This document shows positions 34,518 through 47,867 of a stretch of 64,000 nucleotides of DNA, piece by piece. Each line of letters opens with the position of its first letter. Position 1 is the stretch's first letter. The stretch is from Limonium bicolor. Lineage: Eukaryota > Streptophyta > Magnoliopsida > Caryophyllales > Plumbaginaceae. The stretch is taken from positions 403,432,438 through 403,496,437 of the forward strand of contig CM041778.1 in the NCBI GenBank assembly GCA_023374045.1, written 5' to 3'. The translations under genes were made by a program, and so were the position numbers. The notes beneath the pieces are model-generated. The model made no database searches, was not told the DNA's origin, and worked only from the letters and a program-made list of their open reading frames with translations.

Positions 34518-37500
34518 TGTAGACACCAAAAATTCTCACCCCATAAAACAAATTCAGGCGAATAAGAAGTACAATAAGAGGGGTCGTCGCCTTTTTCTTC
34601 TAAACGTTTTAATATGCGCGTCGAAACAAAACCGACATTTTATGACAAAATTCTTAATTCTTTATTCAAAGCATTTCAGAAAAACACAATGCTTCAAAAA
34701 TGAATTCCCAGCTTCCATCAATTTTAAACTCGTCCTCGTTCTTATTTACTTGCCTATTAGTTTTTATTTTGGTTATTGCAATTTTGTTACTTGTTGATTC
34801 TATCTTATTTACCGCTACTCGTACATATGTAATTCAACTTCCATTCTTATTGCGTTCGTTGGTATTTAACCACCATTTTGTACTATTCCATTATTTTATG
34901 TACGTATTATTATATTCAGTATTTTTAGTATCGTTATTATTATTTTGATTTTTATCCTCACTTCATAATTTCTTAATTCTTACAATGAAAACAACTCATT
35001 TTGCTAGATTAAATTCTTTCGTCTTACTGTACATTCACATTGTAAACGCTAACGCTCTTAATGAATTTTTCAGTTCGAAGTATAGCTTTATTTTTTTTAT
35101 TATTATTTTTTTCTTTCATTTCATTTGTGTATTGGATTCTGAATGGATTTATTGGTTAGTGTGTTCACTTAGGACCAATAGATCTCGGGTTTGAAGCGCG
35201 ACATTGACATTGGAGCATTTTTATTTCCCTTCTAGCTCGTGTTAGAGGTTAAGTAGTAATGTTTGTGTTAATCTATTGAGTTCTGTCTTTGCATAGTTGG
35301 TTAGAGTATTAACAGGGTGTGAGTGGTTTGGTGTTCGATTTGTGGGATGAACTTAGTCTGATTTTATTTTTGTTCCGTTCAACCCATTCAGAAGCTAGTC
35401 AAATGTGGCCCAAGACCTATTGTAAAGCCCACCAAAGCGAGACCCAGTGCAAGTAAGAAGCCAGCCCACCGGTCTTAGACTCCTACTCTGCTTATGCTCA
35501 GATTCAGCCCAATACCTCAAAAAACCCTAGCAACTGTCTGCATCTATTTTCCCATTATAAAACACCAATCCCCAAAACCCTACAGTTGGAAAAAAAACAA
35601 GAAGCCGACAGTCTTCACCAGAATTCCCTTTCTAGCATCGGGATTTCAAAAACCCAGAGGAAAACGGAAGGACGAAACCTCCTCTATTCATCGACTTCAT
35701 CATAAAATCTCAACCCTCTCATCATTCTTCTTCTTTGATCAATCGCCCCATCTTCATCTCGAGTGTGCACCAGGATTTCCCTTGTAGCATAGGGATTTCA
35801 AAATCAGAGGAAGCAAAAAAAAAGCCAGCCGACACCCACGTTCATTCATTTCGCCAGCAGCTCGCCTCCTTCATTGCAATCCTTGAGCAGAGTGGGTTGA
35901 GTACATAAGGAAAAACCATGGCGAGCTCTGCCTCCCGATATCATACTCGTTTGATGCAGCGTCTTAGGATCCCTATTATCTCTTTTGGCAGGTTTTTCTG
36001 ACAGACAAGGTCCTCATTCTGTTCTTGTAAGTATTTGAGCATCTCGTCTCTTCCGGTATTTATTTCTAACCCAAGATTGATTATGGTTATCCCAGATTTA
36101 TGCTTGTTTGAGTGAATAATGTTTGTGAACATGTCTTGGATTAAGCTCTCTGTATGCTCAATCATGGTTCCGTAAAAGATCTATTGTCGGTGGATAGCTA
36201 CCTAGTTTATACGAGTATATTACCTTCTTGAACTTGAGTAGGAGTTTTCCTTTCTGTTGCAGTAAGTTTCTTACTGTCGCGCAACAAAAAACGGGGGAGT
36301 GGTGTTAAAAGGAAAGCAAAATTTTATGACAGAGTGAATCTCATTGCTCCGAATAAGTTCAGTTTGTTTGGATAGATGTATCAAGTTTAGTTTCGATATA
36401 GGGTGGAATAAAATGGATTTCGTTTGAGATTAAAATTCGGTTTAATAATTTGCTTTTTTGTTGTTGTTGAAAGACGTGTGTCAATGGAATGCCTTCAATA
36501 AAAAAAAACGAGATTAAAAGATGATTAATATATTCGATTAGCAACAATGGAATTGATTCCACTTGTTTTTTTAATCTAGGGCTTAGTTCACCATTACCTT
36601 ATAGATTCTCCAATCACGTATGGAAACATCATTCATTTATTTGTTGCGGTATTTCATCTGGATTGGTCTAATGATATGTATCGACTCGGGCTGTATAGGC
36701 TTTTAGTCAAAATTTGACTTTATTTCAGAGCTAGCTCATTGTTAGTCAAACCTATAGGTGACCCTAGAAGCCCATAGATTACCCGATCATTTTGAGAATC
36801 AATTTATTGGTTCAAGCCCACAACTTTCTGCGGGCTTCTTTAGAAAAGCTCTAGGACTATTCATAGATGTTGTCTACATTAAGGTCGTAGTACCCGAGGG
36901 TCGTAGTACCTGTTTGTGGGTGACATCTCTCCTAAAAAAATTTTTTTTTCCAAACAATCCATAATGATATGATTAAAATTCACAATCAATGGTGCTATTG
37001 AAAAAAAAACAAAAAACAAATTAGACCCATTTTTTAGAGGCTCATTTCTAGGCCCAAACTCGAGGCACAAATATAGCCCAACCAGGCCCAAAATAAAAAA
37101 AGCCCAAAAACCCAAATCAAATCCCTAGGCCCACATAAGGCCCAAACTCACCCCAATCTCAAATGAGCCCAAATTAGGCCCATATCCATTTTGGCCTGAA
37201 TCTTTTTCTAAGGCCCATATCCATTTGGCCCAAACCAATTCAAATCCATATCAATTTCCAAATCAAATTCAAATCCAAATCAACTCATTTCCAAATCAAA
37301 TCCGATTCCAATTCAACCTCAATCTCAATGCAATTCCAAACTCATTCAAATTCAATTCAATTCCACACTCGAATTCAATTCCAATTCCATTTCAAATTCA
37401 ATTCTAATTTAAATTCAATTCAATCTCAATTTCAATTCAATTCTAAATTCAGCTCAATTCAAATTCAATTCAGAAATTCATTCGTTTCCGATTCAAATCA

Positions 37501-38744
37501 AAATTCATTTCAATCCCAACTAATTCTAAAACCTCAAATTCCAACTTCAAGCCTGTTTAAAGCTTCAAACCCCTCAAAGTCTCAAATACTTCAAACTCCA
37601 AATATCTCATGGACTCAAATCATCCTTCAAATTCTAATTGCCCCCACACATTCGAATGTCTCATAGACCCGAGCGTCTCACAGACTTTGTCATCCCAATG
37701 ATTCGAACGTCTCACAGACCCAAGTGTCTCACAGACCCGAGCGTCTCACAGACCTGAGCGTCTCACAGACTTTGACATCTCAAGGTTTCAAACGTTTCAC
37801 AGACCCGAGCGTCTCACAGACTAGCATCTCAAACCTGAAACTTCTCGAAACTTCGAATCCTTCTAAATCTCAAACACCTCACATATCTTCAAACTCCACA
37901 AACATCAAAACTTTCAAAACCCAAAAGTCCTGAACTACGTAAGGTCTGATCTCAATAGGGAGTTGAGTACGTAGGCAGCCCATCTAGGGTGCGACCCCAT
38001 TCCAATAAAAAAACCCTTTTCCCACTCTAAGGTGATACTCATATCTCTCAAAACATTCAAACCTTCTTCGGCTCCTACAAACTTCAAACCATTAGACTCT
38101 ATGTCTTGTTCATTCACTCAACCCCCGGTTTTCCCAAACCTTTATTCTAGACGCATTCGAATTCGTCAGTTTTTCTTCTTGGCGCTAGCTTGGTAGAAAA
38201 GCTCGCCTCACCCACTCATTTTCTCCCCTCATGTCCTAATCCTATCCTTGGCTTTTAAATGATTCTCTCTAAAAAGGTTTTGAAAGAAGGTAATCCTGAC
38301 AATTGGAGACCGAGGATTCCTCGGGCACCAATCCGAAGTCGTGGTCGTAGCCACTTCTAAGGGGTGTAACCCAGTGCGAACCCACACAGAATCTCTAGTA
38401 TGATCAGATAAGTCCTATCCATAGGCAATAAATCATCAGAGTCAATTAATGGTTTTAGAACCCTTTTTCTCCCTTCCTAGTTCTTTAGGTCAAACTAGGT
38501 GGCGACTCTAGTCATTTCCGCCCTTAGGGCATAAGTCCGCGTGGAGCCCATCGAGAGCGGGTGTAGTGCTCACTAGCATTCCCCATAAGCTTTCTGGGAA
38601 AGACGGACGATGTAGTAGGTATTTGAGGGATGCCAGAATAACGGGTTTTCACCCTCCATAGAATGGCATTTTCTAGGATCTTGACTTTTCAGTCAAACCA
38701 TATTTAGATAGACCCCCCCTCATACCGAAAAATCACCCTCCACA
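34518..38744 (+). repeat. Ogre-like LTR 1 (4.2 kb, lacks the 430-bp intron-like segment)
   Basis: It begins TGTAGACACCAAAAATTC and ends ACCCTCCACA just before the PBS. A TATA box (TATAAAAC, 35556-35563) with downstream AAACCCTA-type leader suggests transcription from about 35590. A short frame with good start context (CCATGGCG at 35917) reads MASSASRYHTRLMQ and then ends. Further on are GGCCCAAA-rich (37030-37220), TTCAAATTC-rich (37230-37500) and GTCTCACAGAC-rich (37660-37830) segments. LTR 2 has an additional 430 bp between 35991 and 35992. Confidence 0.9.
37655..37830. repeat. GTCTCACAGAC minisatellite in the LTR
   Basis: Several copies of (G/A)(C/T)GTCTCACAGACCCGA-like units, about 18-40 bp apart, are present. 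The equivalent array in LTR 2 is at about 51410-51580. Confidence 0.8.
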
Positions 38745-38747
38745 GAA

Positions 38748-38765
38748 TGGCGACTCTGCTGGGGA
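38748..38765 (+). other. Primer-binding site, Ogre/Tat type (tRNA-Arg)
   Basis: TGGCGACTCTGCTGGGGA follows the LTR end by three bases. This is the PBS known from Ogre-type elements. It recurs at 52503-52520 and 59825-59842. Confidence 0.88.
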
Positions 38766-41328
38766 AAACTTGAGTAAGTTTTTCTCAAACTCAAGGAAGA
38801 CTGAACTCCATTCAAAATTGTCGGGACTTCCCCACTTCTTTCAAAACCTTCAAGAGATTCATCTCGAAAGCCATTAGGATTACTCTACTCCACACTCAGA
38901 GTGTGATTGGTGAGGATAGTTAGGGTGAGAGTGTGCTTATACTTGACTTTGCTTGCCATCTGCGCTTTGCTTACTACATAATTGTGTGATTATGCTAGAC
39001 TAACTTGCAGGAACTTCAGGTAGGTGGGCCCATTAGGGGTCTAACTTCTTCCCTCTCTTTGCCTGCGCATTTATTTACCGCTTTTTGGTTGCGATATTGA
39101 ACTGTTAGGAATAGTCCTGAGGTGGGTGCATAGGGTAGCTTAGGACATGCATTCCTCTGTGTCACCCTTGATATTTGCGGTCGGGATAAATATTGGTCCA
39201 CAATTGATTCCCCATGAGCAGATGCCCTTCGTAGTAAGGACTATGCACACGAGGCGGTATGATCGTAGTATCTACGCCTTGAAAACTCATGATCCTTCAA
39301 CACTTACCTTTTCGAGTCAAAGCCAGCATATAGTACACTCTGAGCCTTCAGTGTCCTGCTGCCTAGTCCCGTGTCTAGGATGGGTTTATGGGTAGTCACC
39401 CCCTTGTATGCCGCCTGTCTGACCACCCTATGCATTACCCTGAAGATTGCATGGGCTCAGTTCTCCAAGTGTCCTCTGCACCACGGGTGTCTCTAAAGCC
39501 TGATGTCACGCTACACGTCCATAGAGGATCCCGTATTTACCGGATACCCATACATGGCACAACGTAGTCAGTGAATAATTTAGACTTTAGACACACCTGA
39601 CCGTGCAGACGACGGGAGACCTGACCCCATGCAGTACTTCCCCAAGTTTTCCGAAAAGTGAGCATGTTGTGATAATCACCGGCCGTGGCTCATGTGACTG
39701 TATCACTTCGGGTATCCTGACCTTTCGAACTTAAGCACTCCGGTCTTTCTTGATGACGTGCCCCACAGGGCGTAACAGAGATAAATCCCGAGAGATGAAC
39801 AGTGAAGGGACGATGGTTCCCCCGGTGTTATAGAAGCATTGATCGACCTGGAAGGTGATTATCCCAATCATTCACACTTAGCTCCACATAAAATCAGCCA
39901 CGATTTTTTATTTTGCACTTACATATAGTGTGACCACGTTTTAGAAATTAGCAAAAATCAGAAATTGAATCATGTCGAACGCTCCAATGAAATATCTTCA
40001 AAGCCGTCTATCCCGAAGGTTTTCAGAAATATAATGATTTCAAAACTATTATTTCCAAAGCATTTTTCAAAACTGGTTTCAATCAAAGTCTTCCAGAAAA
40101 CAAACTTCGTCAAACGGTTTGCAAAGAACAAATTTCAAAAATCTATTGTTTATAAATGATTTTCAAACAATACTTCTCATAAATTTCATTTCAAAAACAG
40201 ATTTCAAAAACATGCCTTTTACAAACTAATTTTAAACAACATTTTTTCACGGATATTATCTCAAACTTGTTTTTCAAAACAATTTTCAAAGTTGATTTTC
40301 AAAAAACGTATTTCAAAATAAATGATTTAGTCCCCATGTTGTGCCCCGCTATTTTTGAAGTTCAACCCACCTTCAAGAGCAGCGGTCATTACCGTGGAGC
40401 GTACTAGTCATTTTGTGTTTTCACGAAAGTGGTGGATTTTCGTAAAAATTTTGTGCTCGGTCACTCACCTTTCCTTTCTCAAAAATTGTCCCTCATTTTC
40501 CTCGTCAGAGCAGGAGGAGCGCATGACGATTCACAACAACGGTTCAAATCAAAAACCAGAGGAGCACTAACTCGAGTCGAGCAACATGAAGACTAGCAAC
40601 AACCACTCAAGTTTGAAATTGCTGAGAGCCAGAAGAGCACCAACCCGTTTTGCCTGATAGCAGTGCCACTTTGTTGCTCAAGCCCGAAGATGAGCGAGCA
40701 GCCAATCAAGAACCGAAGACGAGCAAACGGCCAATCAAGATCCCACACATGAGTAATCAGTCAGAATCTCGATGACGAAGCAGAAGAAGTTTTTAACATA
40801 AAAATCCCCCTTTAATGACTTTTTAGGACTTATGATGTATAGGTTTTCCCCAATGATTCTTTTCTCTCTTGTCATTTCTGAATAAACTGCATGTATAGGC
40901 TTGTACGTTCCCTCTGAATTTATTTAGATCAATGTGTATAGGGTTCCCCCAGTCCCTACCTTATTTGTGAATGACCGAGCGTCAAAATTCATACCGAGAA
41001 AATCCACCACTTCGAAAAAACACGTGTTTTCAAAATGGTTTTTCTAAAACCTAGTTTTTTTTATGAAAAGAAGAAACAAGACAAAATGATACTTAGCAAG
41101 CGCTCACGTCCATAACATTCATGCATCATTTCACAAAAGAATTTTAAAACGAATAAAAGTTGTTTTTGCCTCAACAATCATTCACACGCATCACACAACC
41201 ACATTTTTTAACGGAGCATACTGACATTACCTTTTCTCCTTCATTCTAATCCTTGTGTGTGCAGGTATTCGTGACAGTCAGTAACTAAAAAGAAAGAAGA
41301 CCAACTCACTTAAAGCAACGGCAAAAAG
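38766..41328 (+). other. Ogre-like leader, unit A
   Basis: 2.6 kb between PBS and gag. Ogre elements often have an extra ORF1 here, but no convincing one is visible; the short frames (for example 39147-39395) are unrecognised. TTTCAAAA-type words cluster at 39950-40330. Confidence 0.6.
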
Positions 41329-42782
41329 ATGGAGCAAATACCTCGAAGCAATCAAGTAGTCAAAAGTCGGTTTGTTCACGAAGGATTGACCCATGACCTT
41401 AGTGGTGACTTGGAGAAAAACTTGAGGACAGGAGAATGTGCCCAAAGAAAATAACAGAGGCCTATTCAGGGTCGGATAGCAGTTACAAGGAGTCTCCAAC
41501 TTACTCTGCATACGATGCTTATAAGTTTCAAGCGATGGACCCGCACACTCTCTCTGTCCAAACCCGAGCAACGCCAAGCACGCCTCCTTCGTCTGTATGC
41601 AGTTCAGCTCTTAGAACCCCAGTTGCCCCTCTGGGAAGACTTCAATCACAAATCATCCATAATGGAGGAAATACCCAAACCTCATCTTCACTCATTGTAA
41701 ATCCCGACCTAAGCATCTCCTCACCCACACAAAAACAAGTTCCTTCACAGCAAACACTCCCCCAGTCATTAAAGCCTGACCAATATCCTTACCCACAAGC
41801 AACAATCCCATTTCCCCATTCCTTTGATGATAGCCACCCTCAGACAGCCTCTACCTTCATCCAAAAATTTGATCCCAAGGCGATCTCAATGATAGAACTA
41901 ATGCAAGAGATGAGGATGGAATTGCAAGAGTGGAAACAAACCCAACGTTTTAAACCAGTGGGCTGGGAACCGGTTAATCCGTATGTTGAAGCTCGTTTAC
42001 CCAAAGGCTTGAGTCTGCCCGAAATGGAGAAGTACGAAGGAATTGGTAACCCAAGGCATCACGTTGACAAATATGATAAGCTCATGGATCTGCATGGTTT
42101 ATCTGATGAGCTGAAGGCTGCATGCTTTAGATTCTACTTACAGGGATCTGCTTACTCTTGGATTATGGGCCTGGATCTAAAAGGAAAGTCAAGCCAAGAT
42201 TTGTACTTCGAATTTCTCACCCAATACGGTGGTAACTTTCATCATGAAGTTACACGCAGAGAATTAGAAATCACCCGCCAAACCCCTGGTGAAACTGTGA
42301 GGGAATTTGTAGAACGATGGAGGGTGAAGGCTGGGCAAATGAATAATCGACCCACTGAGGAGGAACAAGTACAAATGGTTATTTCCGGCCTGAGAGAAGA
42401 GTACCAATGTCGGCTCAAATACCTAGGCATTTGTGAGTTCAAACGATTGATGGCAGCCATAATTGCTTTAGAGGACACTGAAATCAAATTGATTGAGCAA
42501 CAAGAAATAATGGAAAAGAAGGATAGTCCACTTGGACAAAGCTCACAAGGACAACTTTCAAATCCGGGAATGTCACTCAGCAAAGCATTGAAAATACTAG
42601 TTGAGGGGGGTCATCTAGCACTTTTCAACACAAGATCACGAATTAAGAAGCTTGGGCCTCACCTGCATGAGTATTGTGACTATCACAGAATCTGGGGGCA
42701 CACCACCGACGAGTGCACCACACTAAAGGATGCAATTCAAGAGTTGATAGACAGTGGAAACGTCTCCGCACTAGGAATGTAA
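41329..42782 (+). pseudogene. Ogre/Tat-like gag, unit A
   Basis: Gag begins MEQIPRSNQVV (41329). One base is missing in an A-run near 41447 relative to unit B, so the frame breaks there; the remaining 448 residues are open from 41436. A Pro/Ser/Gln-rich N-terminal part is followed by the capsid domain (LSLPEMEKYEGIGNPRHHVD, SAYSWIMGLDL, VTRRELEITRQTPGETVREF, RWRVKAGQMNNRP) and a C-terminal HEYCDYHRIWGHTTDECTTL, the CxxHxxxGHxTxxC zinc-like motif of Tat/Ogre gag. It ends SALGM-stop where autonomous relatives would go on towards protease. Confidence 0.9.
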
Positions 42783-44947
42783 CATATGTTCTAGGCCAAG
42801 GAAGATACTTCTGTTCTTTTTCCTGAAAAGTCACCAAGTTGAACATCATGATTTTCTTAGCTAACAGTCGTAGTTGTAGAAAGTCTTTGCTTTTGTTCAA
42901 ATTTACTGTAATTGCTTGAAAAGAATTGTTTCCTCTTCATCAAAAAAGAGAAGGATGTCATACTCTCTATCGTATTACGGGGCCACCATGCAAGAGTTGC
43001 CACTCCCTAGAAGTCCAAAAATCCAGGAGCCAATCACCAACCCGACCTCACTCGAGAGCTACTTCTCCGACAGTGACCCCAACAGCTAGACCACCTTCAG
43101 GGCCAATCGTGACGGGATGAGCTTCGTGGACTATTAACTGGAACCGACTCAAGCGAGACTAGGCGAAACCTTACCGATCATGCATTGCATCCAAGAAAAA
43201 ACAAAAAAAAAACATCCAGTCAAATACAAAATCATTTATTTTGCATCATCATTAACACGTTATGCATCATATGTATATAGTAGTTCCATATTACCACAAC
43301 ACATTGCATGGTATATGTACTGCATACACTCGTATCGAAACGACGTCTTTGGGAAAAATCTTGAGCAATTGATTGAACGGAATGCCTGAGTCACTAAACT
43401 CTTGACCCGTCATTTCACACGAGGGTCCAATCAAAATTGGCACTACAAACCAAGTGAGCAGTGTGCGAAGAGCGGTATTTTCCCTTGAATTTCAAATGAG
43501 ATTACTGGACAATCCACTGAGTGATGAGGAAAGGTAAAGAGTTCCAATTGAGGTAAAACCATGAGCGACATGTGCATTCCTTCAGCACATGGAGAGGCAC
43601 AAATCATAGTGAGAGCAATGTCGATAAACATGATACGAACTGTGATTCATGCAAAGATTTGAGAAGAGTAAGAAAACAATCATTGAATAAAGAGAATGAC
43701 GAGGCACCTAGGATCAAAATCCCCACAATACCAAAAAGCTTTGACTGCCCTGTACATAATCCCTTAGTGAGCCCCGCTGAGCCTTTCACGATAAACCTTT
43801 TTCTGTGAACTCCACAACATGCCAACCCACGTACATATACTTACTTGCCCTTGCAATAGAGGATCTCAAAGGAGCCGGAGCCATGGTCTCTCCCCCACAA
43901 TCTTCACAAAAACAACAAATGAAATGCTTGAAGAAATCAGTGAGTCAATGCAACTCCAAAGCCAAACACCAAAAAAGAACACCGAAAATGTTCAAGAAGA
44001 TCAATGAGTCAATGCAACTCCAAAGCTGAAAGCCGAAATACAAAGCAGTGAACGCTTGAGAAAGTTGATGAGCCAAATGCAGTTTCAAAAAACAAAATGA
44101 GAAGAAAGTTCAAATCGAACACCATAAGAGGCAAGAAGGAGAAACCCAAATCAGAAGGACCAATGATGTCCCATAGAAACCAATAAAAGGTTATCAAAAC
44201 CCGTCCAATCATTCCACCCATGGCAAAGGCGAAACACGTCCTCTATTGCACAAAAGCTCCACAATTCCCGAATAAATCCTCCAGTCCCATGTAACATACA
44301 TCATACCCCTAAGCCCCGTTATAACCCAATAAAAGACCTCTGACTCGTTAGTTGATGAGCGTTAACCGAAAGTATCGGATCTGAAACATGAATCATAAGT
44401 TTCGTACTTGTTATCAACATGTCCTGTCATACCAAAGGGACCGTTAGCGAGTGAGTGTGACCTAATCTCACAAGGTCTTTAGAGTGCGAGTGACTCTTCG
44501 ACTAAACCACCAAATCATAATCGGCCTACCCCATTGCAGGTGTGGAATTTGTGAGGAACGGAAAGTCCATAACCTCGAAAAGGAATTCTAAGGAAAATAC
44601 TGCTCCGAGCATCGAGAGTATCATCACATCATTATCACACATGACCATACTCTCGAGAGATTGACCCACATCCCTCCATGAGAGGAAAGTGATTTACGCC
44701 TTCGAGCTTAACAATCACTCGAGATCGAACCGAAGATGTCTTATATTCGTAAGCCTCATATTAATAGAGATAGGACCGTACCTTCTCTCGAAAAACTGCA
44801 CATGCATTTTGCATCTCTTCTTGCATTTAGTATTTGCATGCATCATAACCACTTCATTTTCAACATCCGACTGGTAAGAACTCCACCTAGTCTCGCTGAA
44901 AGTCGACTTCAGTTGCAGTTGTTGAAGCATAACTTTTGATGTCAACC
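42783..44947 (+). other. Non-coding internal region of unit A
   Basis: No pol gene follows gag. Short frames (for example 42926-43120 and 43572-43808) are repeated almost unchanged in unit B but match no family I know. A 75-bp near-repeat (ATCAGTGAGTCAATGCAACTCCAAAGC) occurs twice at about 43937 and 44001. Confidence 0.6.
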
Positions 44948-45780
44948 AGAGCCATCCCGAGCCATCATCGAGCTATATCTTGCCTCTTCAGAGCCATCCC
45001 GGGCTATCACCGAGCTACATCGAACCATTCAAGAGCTATCCGGAGCCACACGAAGACCATCTCGGAGCCATCCACTGCCATACTCAATCCCTATCGACAC
45101 CGCTTCTAAATCCAATCTGGAGCCATGCGAGAGCCATCCTCAAAACTTTGAGACCATCCCTAAAGCTACACAGTGGCCATCCCAATAGTATGAGAACAAT
45201 ATGAGAGCCACCTCAAACGGAGCCATTTCGTCACCAGGGCCTTGCCTACAAAGTTTCGAACTACGTATGGTCTGATCTCAATACAGAATTGAGTACGTAG
45301 GCAGCTCGCCAAGGGTGCGACCACCTCGAAGGCGACAATCCCCTTTCACTCCTCGCTATCATCAAACAGAGCATCCCGGAATCATGACGGAGCCATCCCG
45401 GAGCCATGATCAGAACTACACCGAAGACATCCAACCATGTTTGGTTATTTAGAATGATAACAAGTTCACCCACATCAAATCCATCAGATGGAGCCAATCG
45501 ATTAGTCACCTCGAACTTCAACAACCGCATCAAGACCATCGACCATTCTCAAGTTCACTGTCATATCAAAACCCCCAACCACCCCGGATCGTCGGCCACA
45601 CTGGAGCCATCAGTGCATACCAGAGCCATCGGCGCGACCCGAGCAACCACTGCACACCAGAGCCATCAATGCATACTGGAGCCATCAACGCATGCTGGAG
45701 CCATCTCAGATCCTTAAAGCCATGCCGGAGCCATACCGGAGCCATCCCGAGAGTTTGACGTTACTATAGAGCCATCTGCT
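44948..45780. repeat. GAGCCATC-rich degenerate repeat
   Basis: Dozens of GAGCCATCCCGGAGCCATC-like words occur in two blocks (44948-45235 and 45365-45775). They are separated by a motif, GAACTACGTATGGTCTGATCTC ... GAGTACGTAGGCAGC, that also occurs in the LTR (37932). Only the first block exists in unit B (58700-58990). Confidence 0.75.
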
Positions 45781-45901
45781 CACGCAAAAACCTACATCCA
45801 CAAAAAGGGAGTTTAATTCAATTAATACATTGGTTAATCACCTCACATCACATATCATCTGCATATACCCACAAAATTTGCTCACTATCTGACGCATCTT
45901 T

Positions 45902-47428
45902 ACACCCGCTAGACAGCTATTGCGCTACTAGTGCGGTCGACTTTTCATTTTACACCTGCTAGACAGCTATTGCGCTACTAGTGCGGTCAAATTTTTCGTT
46001 TTACACCTGCTAGACAGCTATTGCGCTACTAGTACGGTCACCTTTCGTTTTACACCTGCTAGACAGCTATTGCGCTACTAGTACGGTCGCCTTTCATTTT
46101 ACACCAGCTAGGCAGCTATTACGCTGCTAGTATGGTCCCGCCTTTTTTCCTCCACTAGGCAGCTATTACGCCACTAGTGCGAGATCGTTCATTTCATAAC
46201 CCGCTAGGCAGCTATTACGCTACTAGTGCGGTCCCGTCTTTTTTTTTTCCTCCACTAGGCAGCTATTACGCTACTAGTGTGAGATCGTTCACTTCATAAC
46301 CTGCTAGGCAGCTATTACGCTACTAGTGCGGTCTCATCTTTTCCTCCACTAGGCAGCTATTACGCTACTAGTGCGAGATCGTTCACTTCATAACCCGCTA
46401 GGTAGCTATTACGCTACTAGTGCGGTCCCGCTTTTTTCCTCCACTAGGCAGCTATTACGCTAATAGTGTGAAATCGTCCAATTCATAACCCGCTAGGCAG
46501 CTATTACGCTACTAGTGCGGTCTCGCCTTTTTTCCTCCACTAGGCAGCTATTACGCTACTAGTGCGAGATCATTCACTTCATAACCCGCTAGGCAGCTAT
46601 TACGCTACTAGTGCGGTCCCGCTTTTTCATTCACTAGGCAGCTATTACGCTAATAGTGTGAAATCGTCCAATTCATAACCCGCTAGGCAGCTATTACGCT
46701 ACTAGTGCGGTCTCGCCTTTTTTCCTCCACTAGGCAGCTATTACGCTACTAGTGCGAGATCGTTCACTTCATAACCCGCTAGGCAGCTATTACGCTACTA
46801 GTGCGGTCCCGCTTTTTTCATCCACTAGGCAGCTATTACGCTACTAGTGTGAAATAGTCCAATTCATAACCCGTTAGGCAGCTATTACGCTACTAGTGCG
46901 GTCTCGCCTTTTTTCCTCCACTAGGCAGCTATTACGCTACTAGTGCGAGATCGTTCACTTCATAACCCGCTAGGCAGCTATTACGCTACTAGTGCGGTCC
47001 CGCTTTTTCCTCCACTAGGCAGCTATTACGCTACTAGTGCGAAATCGTCCAATTCATAACCCGTTAGGCAGCTATTACGCTACTAGTGCGGTCTCGCCTT
47101 TTTTCCTCCACTAGGCAGCTATTACGCTACTAGTGCGAGATCGTTCACTTCATAACCCGCTAGGCAGCTATTACGCTACTAGTGCGGTCCCGCTTTTTTC
47201 CTCCACTAGGCAGCTATTACGCTACTAGTGCGAAATCGTCCAATTCATAACCCGCTAGGCAGCTATTACGCTACTAGTGTGGTCTCGCCTTTTTTCCTCC
47301 ACTAGGCAGCTATTACGCTACTAGTGCGAGATCGTCTCACATCCGCTTGCTAGGCAGCTATTACGCTACTAGTACGGTCCCACCACTTTTCCTCCACTAG
47401 GCAGCTATTACGCTACTAGTACGGTACA
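45902..47428. repeat. 1.5-kb minisatellite, unit with CTAGGCAGCTATTACGCTAC
   Basis: About thirty half-units of roughly 50 bp contain CTAGGCAGCTATTACGCTACTAGTGCG. They alternate between a form preceded by CATAACCCG and one preceded by TCCTCCA, giving a dimeric period of about 100 bp. The first copies read AGACAGCTATTGCG, so the array has a sequence gradient. It is absent from unit B because that unit is cut before this point. Confidence 0.9.
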
Positions 47429-47771
47429 CAACCAAAGTATTATAGGCTCGTCATAAATCCTATAGCTAGATGTCAAGAGGTCTAGTTGAGGCTCTCCTAA
47501 GTCCTCGTACTTTCAATTGCATTCTAGGCTCGTCATAAGTCCTAGGACTGGATGTCAAGAGGTCCAGTTGAGGCTCTCCTAAGTCCTCGTGCGCCAAAAC
47601 CAACTATTGTTAGCATCTTAGGCTCTCCTAAGTCCTCATGCGCAAAACCAATCTACTGTTAGCATTCTAGGTTCGTCATAAGTCCTCGTGCATTCAACTA
47701 TCATATCATTCCCAGTCACATTCATACATTATCTTCCTCGTGGTCGCATCCCAATGCACCACAAAGCGGTA
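47429..47771. repeat. Short direct repeats near the PPT
   Basis: Two to three degenerate copies of AGGCTCGTCATAA ... GATGTCAAGAGGTC ... GAGGCTCTCCTAAGTCCTCG occur. No coding sequence is seen. Confidence 0.6.
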
Positions 47772-47867
47772 GTGAGAATTTTTGGCGCCCTCAACCTTGA
47801 TCCAATTCTGCAAAGGCTTGCAAAATTGAATCAAGGGGAGCCATCTGTAGACACCAAAAATTCTCAC
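47772..47867. other. Two-part hairpin spanning PPT and LTR start
   Basis: The outer arms GTGAGAATTTTTGG (47772-47785) and CCAAAAATTCTCAC (47854-47867) are perfect complements. The inner arms CCTTGATCCAATT (47795-47807) and AATTGAATCAAGG (47824-47836) pair at 12 of 13 positions. The PPT and the LTR boundary at 47846 lie between the right inner and right outer arms. Confidence 0.75.

Noticed and set aside
35941..36165. Minus-strand frames repeated in both Ogre-like LTRs (also 49653-49925)
   Set aside because: They are antisense to the transcribed leader and interrupted differently by the intron-like segment; there is no known domain.
39147..39395. 82-codon frame identical in units A and B, considered as an Ogre ORF1
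   Set aside because: It is short, without domains, and its identity is explained by the recent common origin of the two units.
45902..47428. CRISPR-like alternation of repeats and spacers
   Set aside because: The window is a plant genome, the 'spacers' are themselves repeated in two alternating types, and the array lies inside an LTR element; it is a minisatellite.
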